Shown piece by piece: positions 16,391 to 23,987 of a stretch of 64,000 nucleotides of DNA. This stretch comes from Roseibium denhamense (GTDB lineage Bacteria; Pseudomonadota; Alphaproteobacteria; Rhizobiales; Stappiaceae). The stretch lies in the NCBI RefSeq assembly GCF_009711415.1, contig NZ_SMLZ01000102.1, forward strand, positions 1 to 64,000. The letters run 5' to 3'. The notes beneath the pieces are model-generated. The model was given only the letters and a program-made list of their open reading frames with translations, was not told the DNA's origin and searched no databases. The first letter of the stretch is position 1, and every line of letters starts with the position of its first letter. The position numbers and the translations under genes were made by a program.

Positions 16391-18070
16391 TTGGGAGTTC
16401 TATTTACGACAAACCGATTGCCGATGCTGATTACAACAATTTCCCAAATCGATGCCATTCGCAAAGACGGCGGGCTCACCACCGCCGAAGAACAACTCCT
16501 TGAAAATTGCCGCGATGGTGAGCCGACGTTTCTTGGCGACGGTAATCTGCCCGACGCCCCAAACGACTCGGTGGAAATCAGGGCGGATATCCTGCGTTAT
16601 TTGATGTTGGGTGGCTGCGCGGATTGGCCAGTCCATGAAAGAGGCACCGAATTACGCGGCGCTTGGATCTCGGGGCAGCTCGATCTGTGGTTTGCCAAGA
16701 CACGGGGCCGCAACGGGTTCTTTTCTTGTGTGTTTGAACACAAAATCGAAGCGCTGCAAATGGAGGCGGACGTCCTCAACCTCGGTGGCAGCGTGTTTCC
16801 CGGCCTGAACGGGCAAGGGGCCAAGATCACTGGTGGAGTGTCTCTCCGAAACGCCAACACAACCGGAGAGGTTGCTTTTGCCAGCGCTGAGATAGGCGGA
16901 CAACTCTCATGCGCTGGCGCGACTCTGGATGGCGGACGGAGGGATGCGCTGAACGCGCAAGGGGCCAAGATCACTGGGGATGTGATACTTCTGAATTCTA
17001 TGACGACCGGCGAGGTCAGTTTTTCCGGCGCCGAGATCGGTGGGCAATTATCGTTCACCGGGGTGTCGCTGGACGGCAAGGACGGGTATGCACTGAATGT
17101 GCAGCGATTGGTCGTAAAGGACAGTTTCTTCTGGTGCGACATCAAAAGGGTGGCGGGTAGAGCAAACTTCGAGGCCGCCCATGCGGCGGATCTGGTGGAT
17201 GATGCGCCAAGCTGGGACAAGGTGGAACGCCTCCGTCTTGTCGGCTTCACCTATGACACGCTTGTGGGGCCCTACGATCTGGCCATGCGCAAAGCTTGGC
17301 TTGCCAAGGGGGCGCGTCTACTTGGCGATTTTCACCCCCAGCCCTATCAGCAGCTGGCGAAATTCTTCCGCGACAGCGGGCATCGTTTTGAAGCGCGGGA
17401 AATCCTGGTGGAAAAGGAGTTCCGTCAGAAACGGGAAACGCGGCATGGACGTTTGAGACACGCCATCCGCTTGCGAAAACAGACCGGGTCGGATCGCGCT
17501 GAAATCAGCGCGCGGTTTTTCAACGACCCGCACTGGTTCGGCGACCGGATATCTTTGTACCTCACCGGCTATGGTTACAAGCCATGGCGCAGCTTGATTG
17601 CGTTGCTTGTCCTGTTTGGTCTGGCCGCCATTGGCGCAAAACTGGTTTGGGAACAGGGCGATTTCGCACCGAATTCGGATATCCTGCTGACCTCACCGAG
17701 TTGGCAGTATTATGCCAACGCTACAGGTTCGAACGGCAAAGATCTGTTTCAGAACCCTGCGCGCTGCTGGGCGCGCGGCCCGGACCAGACCATGGCCGAT
17801 CGCAACGGCTTGCCTTCCGGCACAAATCCTCCGCCCGCGCCGGATCATCCCGGCCGGGATTATGAGACTTTCAGTTCGCTCTACTACGGCATTGATCTGG
17901 TGGTGCCGATCATCAATCTCGGTCAGACCGATGCCTGGGCTCCGTCGACAACACGCGGTCCCGCCGGGGTCTGGTTCTTTTATCTCAGCAAGGTTCTGAT
18001 CGCGCTCGGCTGGATCATTACCGCCATCGCTGCAGCGGCTGTCACCGGCATCATCCGAAAGGACGAGTAA
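16391..18070 (+). CDS. Membrane protein with beta-solenoid-like repeats
   Basis: A 559-residue protein of unknown function. Residues about 80-260 contain repeats with evenly spaced small and hydrophobic residues, two of them nearly identical 48-residue units (from residues 139 and 187) of the form QGAKITG...TTGEV.F..AEIGGQLS..G..LDG, which suggests a right-handed beta-helix. A charged, helical middle follows (FHPQPYQQLAKFFRDSGH, then a basic stretch). Two membrane segments come last, near residues 400-420 and 525-555. Similar proteins are sometimes labelled 'membrane-associated oxidoreductase' but I see no cofactor site. The start is uncertain: TTG 16391 has AAGG just upstream, while ATG 16424 has no clear ribosome site. 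Confidence 0.7.
   Translation: MGVLFTTNRLPMLITTISQIDAIRKDGGLTTAEEQLLENCRDGEPTFLGDGNLPDAPNDSVEIRADILRYLMLGGCADWPVHERGTELRGAWISGQLDLWFAKTRGRNGFFSCVFEHKIEALQMEADVLNLGGSVFPGLNGQGAKITGGVSLRNANTTGEVAFASAEIGGQLSCAGATLDGGRRDALNAQGAKITGDVILLNSMTTGEVSFSGAEIGGQLSFTGVSLDGKDGYALNVQRLVVKDSFFWCDIKRVAGRANFEAAHAADLVDDAPSWDKVERLRLVGFTYDTLVGPYDLAMRKAWLAKGARLLGDFHPQPYQQLAKFFRDSGHRFEAREILVEKEFRQKRETRHGRLRHAIRLRKQTGSDRAEISARFFNDPHWFGDRISLYLTGYGYKPWRSLIALLVLFGLAAIGAKLVWEQGDFAPNSDILLTSPSWQYYANATGSNGKDLFQNPARCWARGPDQTMADRNGLPSGTNPPPAPDHPGRDYETFSSLYYGIDLVVPIINLGQTDAWAPSTTRGPAGVWFFYLSKVLIALGWIITAIAAAAVTGIIRKDE
16805..17092 (+). repeat. Two tandem 144-bp in-frame repeats
   Basis: Two consecutive 144-bp units (16805-16948 and 16949-17092) encode the near-identical 48-residue solenoid repeats. 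A 21-bp block starting at 16812 recurs exactly at 16956. Each unit appears to be made of two rungs of about 24 residues. A third, diverged copy begins at 17093. Confidence 0.75.
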
Positions 18071-18101
18071 CAGGGTGTGATACCTTGAAAAGAAGATGGG
18101 C

Positions 18102-19328
18102 TTACGGCTCGAGGTTCCGGTCCCGCAGCCAACCCGTTTGGTAATCGATCTTGGAGCAACCGGAGAACGTCGCGAGCCGGGCAATTTCGCTCTCCAGCTG
18201 CCTCTGGCGGCCTTTGCCCATGCGGATGCCAGCCTCGGGCCAAAAGCTGCGCACACGCAGGGTGTCCTGATCGCGGAAAGCCTTCATGTCGATACGGCCA
18301 ATTATCCGGCTTCCTTCCAAGACCGGAAAGACATAATAGCCATATTTCCGCTTGGCCTCGGGCACAAAAACCTCGATGCGGTAATTGAACCCGAACAGCC
18401 GTTCGGCGCGCTTGCGGTCGCGCAGGGCCGGATCGAACGGCGACAGGATGCGCACGCGGGAGGGCAGTTCGGGAGGGTTATCGAATTGGTCCAGAGATTG
18501 CGGAAACATGTAAACGCGGCGCTTGCCGCCATCTGCAGTCCCAATATTTGCTTCAATCAGGGAGCCGTCTGCCAACGCCTGCTGGCACCAGGCCTTTGCC
18601 TCCGCCGGGGTGATCAGATCCCAGAAGGCTGCAATCTCTCCGGACGTACCGAACCCGAGCCGCGCAAGCGCGCTTGACGCAGCCCACGCGACCGTTTCTT
18701 CCGGATCGACCACCTGATTGCGTGCCGGACCAGGAATGACCCGTTCGGTCAGGTCATAGACTTTTTGAAATCCGTTTCGCCTGCAGACGGACAGCTCGCC
18801 CGTCCGCCATAAAAATTCCAGGGCGGTTTTGGAGGGGTGCCAATCCCACCAGCCGCCGCTCCGGCGTTCTTCGTTTTCGCCGACTGTTGCTGATGTAACC
18901 GGACCGTGATCCTGGATCTGTTTCAGAACGGCGTTGAACTTGGCTTCAAATCCATCCCGCCGCCAGTTCCGCCAGCGTCCGATCAGCTTTTCCCGGTCAC
19001 GCCGAAAGCGCAAGCGCCAATGCGGGAAGAATTCGGTCGGGACGATCGACGCATCATGCGTCCAGTGTTCGAATACGGACCTTTCGCGCTCCAAAAGCGA
19101 CTTCAGGTTCGGCTCTTTGTAGGACGGGCGCCGCGCCAAAAGGATCATGTTATGGGCACGGGCAACGGTATTGATGCTGTCGACCTGAACAAACCCGAGG
19201 GCTGCAATCAGGGTCTGGAGATCCGCGCCCTTTCCGGGACCACGCGGCGCTGAGGCAAGACCATGCCGGTCCAAAAAGATGCACCGGGCAGATTGATTGG
19301 AGATAGTGGCAAGCGATTCACGGGTCAT
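18102..19328 (-). CDS. YcaQ/AlkX-type winged-helix DNA glycosylase
   Basis: A 408-residue protein of the HTH_42/YcaQ family (AlkZ-like), which removes alkylated or cross-linked bases from DNA. The catalytic Gln-x-Asp is visible as FVQVDSIN with Gln48 and Asp50. Other family features are ARAHNMILLARRP, FEHWTHDASIVP and the later LSPFDPALRDRKRAERLF. The length is normal for the family. It is monocistronic and divergent from the binding-protein gene at 19651. Confidence 0.88.
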   Translation of the reverse strand: MTRESLATISNQSARCIFLDRHGLASAPRGPGKGADLQTLIAALGFVQVDSINTVARAHNMILLARRPSYKEPNLKSLLERERSVFEHWTHDASIVPTEFFPHWRLRFRRDREKLIGRWRNWRRDGFEAKFNAVLKQIQDHGPVTSATVGENEERRSGGWWDWHPSKTALEFLWRTGELSVCRRNGFQKVYDLTERVIPGPARNQVVDPEETVAWAASSALARLGFGTSGEIAAFWDLITPAEAKAWCQQALADGSLIEANIGTADGGKRRVYMFPQSLDQFDNPPELPSRVRILSPFDPALRDRKRAERLFGFNYRIEVFVPEAKRKYGYYVFPVLEGSRIIGRIDMKAFRDQDTLRVRSFWPEAGIRMGKGRQRQLESEIARLATFSGCSKIDYQTGWLRDRNLEP

Positions 19329-19335
19329 TTTTCAA

Positions 19336-19369
19336 CTCTAGAGCATCGGGCGTTTTGTCAGAAACACCC
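19336..19369. repeat. Intergenic palindromic repeat, copy 1 (within gene-free 19329-19650)
   Basis: CTCTAGAGCATCGGGCGTTT, a 6-nt spacer, then AAACACCC. The arms GGGCGTTT and AAACACCC pair with one G-U position. The same blocks occur at 44.9 kb, and a related perfect hairpin at 34.9 kb. The remaining ~280 bp between the divergent genes contain no gene I can support. Confidence 0.6.
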
Positions 19370-19650
19370 AAACCTGATCTGGTGTGGTGAAATTGATATT
19401 TGTCTCAAAGTGGAGGCAACTTCCGGAACGAAATTCAATTCCGGAAACCACACTAGAAACATAAAATTTCTCGTCATCTTCGTGGGTCTGAAGTTCGTTC
19501 AGTGCATGCCGGGACATGAGCCGCACTTCAGTTGAGGCGGCGAACATCCTTGCCCACAGACCGGAATGTGATGTGCAAAGCACATATCTTGATGATTACG
19601 TGGCGGCACATATTGACCCGGGGAAGTAAAGGTTTTTTAGTTTCAGGCGA

Positions 19651-20490
19651 GTGAGACTATGGGCAATGGGGCCGCGGGACGTGCGATTGGTAGTGTTAGT
19701 TTCCGGCAAGATCGCCGCGATGGTGTTTGCAATTTTTTGGGCGATTGGACCGGCCTCTGCATCCGAACCATCCGGCACGTGTGAAACGGTCCGTTTGACG
19801 GGTTCGCCCACCTGGTTTCCCGTTTCCATGGCGACGGAGGACAGGCAGAGCTTGGAAGGTGTCATGCCGGTCCTTGCCCATCAGATCTTCGGCGAGTTGG
19901 GGGTCGCTGTCATGGAATTGACGGATTTGCCCTGGAGGCGGAGCCTGACCCTTCTGGAAGCAGGTGAGGTCGACGTTCTGGCCGGAGCGTTTTCCACCAG
20001 GCAGCGCGAAAAGGAATATGTGCTGAGTCATCCCGTCATTCGCGAAGAGATCGGAATATTCATCCGCCGCGATACGCCAGCACAGCCGCAAAGCCTGAAC
20101 GACCTGATTGGTCTGCGCGGTCTTGCCCCTTTCGGGTCGTCTTTTGGCGAGGAGTTTGATGTCTTCGCCGGTGACAATCTTGCGATCCACAGAGAGTCTT
20201 TTGATGACAATCTGGAAAACATGCAATTATTGCTGGAGGGCAAAGCCGACTACTTCGTTATTGCGCGCCGGGAAGGCGACAGGATGATCGCACAGCTTGA
20301 GGCGGAAGACGCCGTCATGGTTGCGCCTTGGTCTGCAATTGAAAACACCATCCACTTCATGTTTTCCAAAAAATCAGCTTGTGTGAATTTACTTGAAGAC
20401 TTTAATGCCGCTCTGGAGGCGCATATTGCTGACGGGACGGTCGCATCAATGATTCTCGACCATGACAGTCATGCGCAATTGACGGACTGA
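19651..20490 (+). CDS. Periplasmic substrate-binding protein (SBP_bac_3-like)
   Basis: A 279-residue protein with an N-terminal signal sequence (hydrophobic LVVLVSGKIAAMVFAIFW, cleavage likely after GPASA) and a type-II periplasmic binding fold: FPVSMATED near the start, LPWRRSLTLLEAGEVDVLAG and GLRGLAPFGSSFGEEFD. It resembles the amino-acid-type binding proteins, but no permease or ATPase gene is adjacent, so it may act as a stand-alone sensor or scavenger. GTG 19651 or ATG 19666 could be the start; neither has a strong ribosome site. The downstream TauE-type gene follows closely on the same strand. Confidence 0.75.
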   Translation: MRLWAMGPRDVRLVVLVSGKIAAMVFAIFWAIGPASASEPSGTCETVRLTGSPTWFPVSMATEDRQSLEGVMPVLAHQIFGELGVAVMELTDLPWRRSLTLLEAGEVDVLAGAFSTRQREKEYVLSHPVIREEIGIFIRRDTPAQPQSLNDLIGLRGLAPFGSSFGEEFDVFAGDNLAIHRESFDDNLENMQLLLEGKADYFVIARREGDRMIAQLEAEDAVMVAPWSAIENTIHFMFSKKSACVNLLEDFNAALEAHIADGTVASMILDHDSHAQLTD

Positions 20491-20542
20491 GTGGTGGTCT
20501 AAACTGTTAAGCGAACCCGGACTGGTAGGAATTGCGTGCCTG

Positions 20543-21265
20543 GTGTTTTTCGGCGCTGGCATCATCAAGGGGGCTGTTGGTTTCGGTCTGCCGACGATCG
20601 GCCTGGGCCTCATGACCGTTTTCGTCGGCGTTGAAGCGGCAATTGTTCTTGTCCTGTGGCCAGCATTTCTCACAAACGTCTGGCAGGCCGCATCCGGCGG
20701 CCAATTCAAACCGTTGGTTGCCAGGCTCTGGCCGTTTCTGCTTGCGGCTGGCAGCACGCTTTTCGCCGGAACATTTCTCCTGACCCAGCTGCAGGTCGGG
20801 CTTGCCGACTTTGTCCTGGGCCTTCTCATGATCGCCTATGCGGTTCCGCTGCTGGCGGGCGTCAAGTTTCATATTGGACGCCATTTCGAGCGGCCTGCAG
20901 GCGTTGTCCTTGGCAGCATCAACGGCGTTTTTGCCGGCCTGACCGGATCTTATACAGTTCCCGGCGTTTTATATTTGCAGGCGTTAGGCCTCTCGAAGGA
21001 CGAGCTTGTTCAGGCCATGGGCATGCTTTTCCTGACATCGACTGTTGCGCTGTCTGTCTCGCTGGGCAGCTTCGGTATCTTGAGCAATAGCGGCGTGATG
21101 GCGTCAGCGGCGCTGTGTGTGCCGACCTCCGCGGGTGTGTTCGCCGGTCAATACATCCGCCGGAGACTGTCCGAGCAAGGGTTCAGGCGGCTCGTTCTTG
21201 CCTCCATTTTGGCGCTTGGCCTGTATCTGATCCCGCTTGGCCTCTACCGGCTGATCTCCGGTTGA
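20543..21265 (+). CDS. TauE/SafE-family anion permease; start unclear
   Basis: A 240-residue membrane protein with 7-8 hydrophobic segments and the TauE/SafE signature GAGIIKGAVGFGLP at the N-terminus and GSINGVFAGLTGSYTVPG in the second half. The family exports or imports small anions such as sulfite or organosulfonates. The only usable in-frame start downstream of a stop is GTG 20543, which clips the first membrane segment. The same frame runs upstream as ...RTEWWSKLLSEPGLVGIA to an in-frame TGA at 20480-20482, preceded by ATGs at 20462 and 20471 that overlap the previous gene. The 5' end may therefore be damaged, or a non-standard start is used. Confidence 0.75.
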   Translation: MFFGAGIIKGAVGFGLPTIGLGLMTVFVGVEAAIVLVLWPAFLTNVWQAASGGQFKPLVARLWPFLLAAGSTLFAGTFLLTQLQVGLADFVLGLLMIAYAVPLLAGVKFHIGRHFERPAGVVLGSINGVFAGLTGSYTVPGVLYLQALGLSKDELVQAMGMLFLTSTVALSVSLGSFGILSNSGVMASAALCVPTSAGVFAGQYIRRRLSEQGFRRLVLASILALGLYLIPLGLYRLISG

Positions 21266-21306
21266 GACCTGGCCGGGCCCTTCCAGAAGGTCAGACCAGA
21301 AAAAAA

Positions 21307-21331
21307 GCGCCGTTTGGGAAACGGCGCCTTT
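21307..21331 (+). terminator. Bidirectional intrinsic terminator after the TauE gene
   Basis: A 9-bp stem GCGCCGTTT (21307-21315) with AAACGGCGC (21319-21327) and a GGG loop, followed by CTTTT on the plus strand and preceded by six A residues. It lies 42 bp past the TauE stop. About 135 bp without a recognisable gene follow before the convergent GlxA gene. Confidence 0.75.
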
Positions 21332-21465
21332 TCAAAGCTTGCGGAAAGCGGACGCTTTTGAAGCGCTTTATGAGGGTCTGGAAACTCCGGCCATGGCCTA
21401 TCGCTTTCAAGCCGTGGCTATCACATCAGCGACAGGTGAGACGTTTGCTTTGGATGTGCCCCGGC

Positions 21466-22500
21466 TCACTTGGCAACGAGGCGCATCGGAGTGGCTGTGC
21501 CAACGCCGGACGTCGATTTGGTGTTCGCCCACTGATAAGATTGGCGCTCTTCAGTCGGTGTGCACAAAAACCGTTCCCGGTAACACTTCGTGAAATGAGA
21601 CGTTGAGGCGAAGCCGCAGGCCAATGCCACGTCGAGCACGGGGCGGCTGGTCCGGCGGAGAAGGTCTCGCGCCGTTTCAAGACGCAGGCGCAGGTAGTAT
21701 TGGCCCGGCGTGCAGTTGAAATGCCGGCGGAACAGGCGCTCCAGCTGGCGTGGTGAGAGGTTCACCGTCATGGCCAGCTGCTGGCAGCTGAGTGGATCCT
21801 CGATGTGAAGGTCCATGATCCGGATGGCATCCAGGATTTTCGCATTCGAAATCCCGGTCCGCGCTTCGATGTCATGGCGCTGTGCCGATTCACCGGACCG
21901 CATGTTCTGGTAAAGGGCAACCTCAGCGACCTCATGGGCGAGATAGGCGCCATGCTGGATGGCAATCAGGCGCAACATCATGTCCAGGGAGGCAAGCCCG
22001 CCAGCGCAGGTGATGCAGTTCCGGTCGATTGCGAAGATGTCAGATGTCACTTCCACATCCGGAAACTCTTCCCGAAGAGAACGCAAATTTTCCCAATGGA
22101 TCGTGCAGCGGCGGCCGTCGAGCAAATTGTAGCGGGCAAGCAGATAGGCGCCCGTGCAGATCGCACCAAAGGTGCGGCCCATGGCGTTGAGCCGGCGCAA
22201 TTTGTTGCCGAGCTCGGCGTCCAGCGGCAGCCGCTCGACGTCGAGACCAGTACACAAAAGTGTAATATCGGCGTCGTTAAGCTCTCTGATAGGTTTCTTG
22301 ACGGAAACATCGCATCCGTTGCTCGCCGTCACTGAGCTTCCGTCCAGGGAATAAGTTTCCCAGGCATAGTAATCTCGCCCAAGCAGGCGATTTGCTATCC
22401 GCAGCGGTTCGATCACGCTCGCAAATGCATTCATGGAGAACCGCTCCATGAGTACGAATGCTATTTTTTGACCTGTTTCTTCGATTGCGCGTCCAGTCAT
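21466..22500 (-). CDS. GlxA/GbdR-type AraC-family regulator
   Basis: A 344-residue regulator with an N-terminal DJ-1/PfpI-like domain (about 10-180; nucleophile-elbow-like GAICTGAYLLA and CAGGLASLDMML) and a C-terminal AraC HTH pair (about 225-325; LAMTVNLSPRQLERLFRRHF and ALACGFASTSHFTKCYRERF). This architecture is shared with GbdR, CdhR and ArgR-type activators of glycine betaine, carnitine and arginine breakdown. A quaternary-amine ligand is therefore plausible and would tie it to the corrinoid operon, but this is inference. It is divergent from the fpr gene. Confidence 0.85.
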   Translation of the reverse strand: MTGRAIEETGQKIAFVLMERFSMNAFASVIEPLRIANRLLGRDYYAWETYSLDGSSVTASNGCDVSVKKPIRELNDADITLLCTGLDVERLPLDAELGNKLRRLNAMGRTFGAICTGAYLLARYNLLDGRRCTIHWENLRSLREEFPDVEVTSDIFAIDRNCITCAGGLASLDMMLRLIAIQHGAYLAHEVAEVALYQNMRSGESAQRHDIEARTGISNAKILDAIRIMDLHIEDPLSCQQLAMTVNLSPRQLERLFRRHFNCTPGQYYLRLRLETARDLLRRTSRPVLDVALACGFASTSHFTKCYRERFLCTPTEERQSYQWANTKSTSGVGTATPMRLVAK

Positions 22501-22915
22501 TTATTTGATCCCATCAGAAGGCATTATTTTTTTTATCTTTGCATCAGAGTAGTTTTTTCCGTTTGTATTTGTGTGTCAAATAAAAAAATTCGAAATCAAG
22601 TACATTCCTAAAATTGTCATAATTACTAATTCGAATTGCTCAACAGACGGACAGGCTGCCGCTTTTCAACGCGGACACTGCGCTATTTCTGGTCAGACCG
22701 ATCGCTGGTCAGCCGGGCTGAAGCCGGAGCGGGATCTGCGCCGCCGGCGTTTGTTGGCCAGCAAGCGGCCGCAAATGCAAAAAAACAGCCAAATTGGGTC
22801 GTTTTTTTTGCAAATGCTCAAATTCGTGGATCGAAGTTGCTTCAGGTCAATGCACGGTTGGTGCTACATGGGGGCAAATCCAGATTGTATGAAAACGCAC
22901 GGACCGCAAAAACAT
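22501..22915. promoter_or_regulatory. AT-rich divergent regulatory region between the GlxA-type gene and fpr
   Basis: This 415-bp region has no convincing gene, although a frame open to 22571 extends fpr upstream. It contains TATTTG-TGTGT-CAAATA (22566-22582), an inverted repeat whose half-site TATTTG also forms the palindrome before the corrinoid operon. It also contains an inverted repeat of A/T tracts, TGCAAAAAAAC (22776-22786) with GTTTTTTTTGCA (22801-22812, one extra T), and two copies of GCAAATGC (22771 and 22810). These are candidate regulator or attenuation sites for one or both genes. Confidence 0.45.
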
Positions 22916-23728
22916 ATGAATGTACTTGCCAAACCCGCAGACCTTGAAGCTGCAGCGCCGTCGGGCGCTTTCGTTGAGGAAGTCAAATCCGTTCAGCACT
23001 ACACGGACAGGCTTTTCCGCTTCCGCATGACGCGTCCGGCAAGTTTCCGCTTCCGGTCCGGCGAATTCGTGATGATCGGCCTGATGATCGATGGCAAGCC
23101 GCTTTATCGCGCCTATTCGATTGCCAGCCCGGCCTGGGATGAAGAACTGGAGTTTTTCTCGATCAAGGTCCCGGACGGGCCGCTGACCTCTCATCTGCAG
23201 AAAATCCAGCCAGGGGACGCAGTGCTCATGAAAAAGAAGCCGACCGGGACGCTCGTTAACGACGCTCTTGTGCCCGGCAAACGCGTTTACATGTTCTCAA
23301 CGGGAACCGGCATTGCGCCATTTGCGAGCCTCATTCGGGACCCCGACACCTACGAGAAGTTTGATCAGGTGATCCTGACGCAAACATGCCGGGAAGTTGC
23401 GGAACTCAAGTATGGCGAGGATCTTGTTCAGGAGACGCTGAATGATCCGTTGATCGGCGAGTATGCCAAGGACAAGTTGGTGCACTACACCTCAGTGACC
23501 CGCGAAGATTTCCCCAGAACAGGCCGGATCACAGATTTGATAAAGTCCGGAAAACTGTTCGAAGATCTCGGTGTACCTCCGCTCGACCCTGCAGTCGACC
23601 GGGGCATGATCTGCGGGTCGATGGAGATGCTGCGCGACACCAAGGCCCTTTTGGAAGAGGCGGGCCTGAACGAGGGCGCAAACAACAAACCGGCAGAATT
23701 CGTGGTTGAGCGGGCGTTCGTCGGATAG
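22916..23728 (+). CDS. fpr: Ferredoxin--NADP+ reductase
   Basis: A 270-residue FAD enzyme of the bacterial (Fpr-type) subclass that exchanges electrons between NADPH and ferredoxin or flavodoxin. The FAD-binding motif is RAYSIASP near residue 68, the NADP-binding segment FSTGTGIAPFASL near 125, and the C-terminus ends FVVERAFVG, typical of this subclass. The open frame runs 115 codons further upstream but that part is AT-rich and lacks homology-like character, so ATG 22916 (MNVLAKPADL) is chosen; its ribosome site is weak. A good terminator follows. It could supply electrons to the [2Fe-2S] corrinoid activator, by inference. Confidence 0.92.
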   Translation: MNVLAKPADLEAAAPSGAFVEEVKSVQHYTDRLFRFRMTRPASFRFRSGEFVMIGLMIDGKPLYRAYSIASPAWDEELEFFSIKVPDGPLTSHLQKIQPGDAVLMKKKPTGTLVNDALVPGKRVYMFSTGTGIAPFASLIRDPDTYEKFDQVILTQTCREVAELKYGEDLVQETLNDPLIGEYAKDKLVHYTSVTREDFPRTGRITDLIKSGKLFEDLGVPPLDPAVDRGMICGSMEMLRDTKALLEEAGLNEGANNKPAEFVVERAFVG

Positions 23729-23756
23729 GCAGCCTCCTCAAACCGCAAGAATCATC

Positions 23757-23784
23757 AAAGGCCGGGGTAACCCGGCCTTTTTTG
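23757..23784 (+). terminator. Intrinsic terminator of fpr
   Basis: A 10-bp stem AAAGGCCGGG (23757-23766) with CCCGGCCTTT (23771-23780), GTAA loop, running into a TTTTTT tract. It sits 28 bp after the fpr stop. Confidence 0.9.
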
Positions 23785-23987
23785 TTGGGGTTCAATCGTG
23801 GAGGCACGGATCGGGATCGGAAACCCATAAACACCAAAGAATTGCTAGCCTTATCTGTGGAATGTCGTATGCGATGTCCTGTAGATATTTAGCGCTCAGC
23901 CCATATCGCTTAGATAGGATTGAAAATATTGGCGAAAGGCATTCGTCCTGCACAGCCGCCAGAATTGCTCAGACAAGGTCCTGACAC

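Noticed and set aside
19338..19583. 81-residue minus-strand frame
   Set aside because: It overlaps the palindromic repeat, has no ribosome site and no domain.
22571..22915. 115-codon upstream extension of the fpr frame
   Set aside because: The extension is AT-rich, has no FNR-like character, and contains the regulatory hairpin; FNR length fits a start at 22916.
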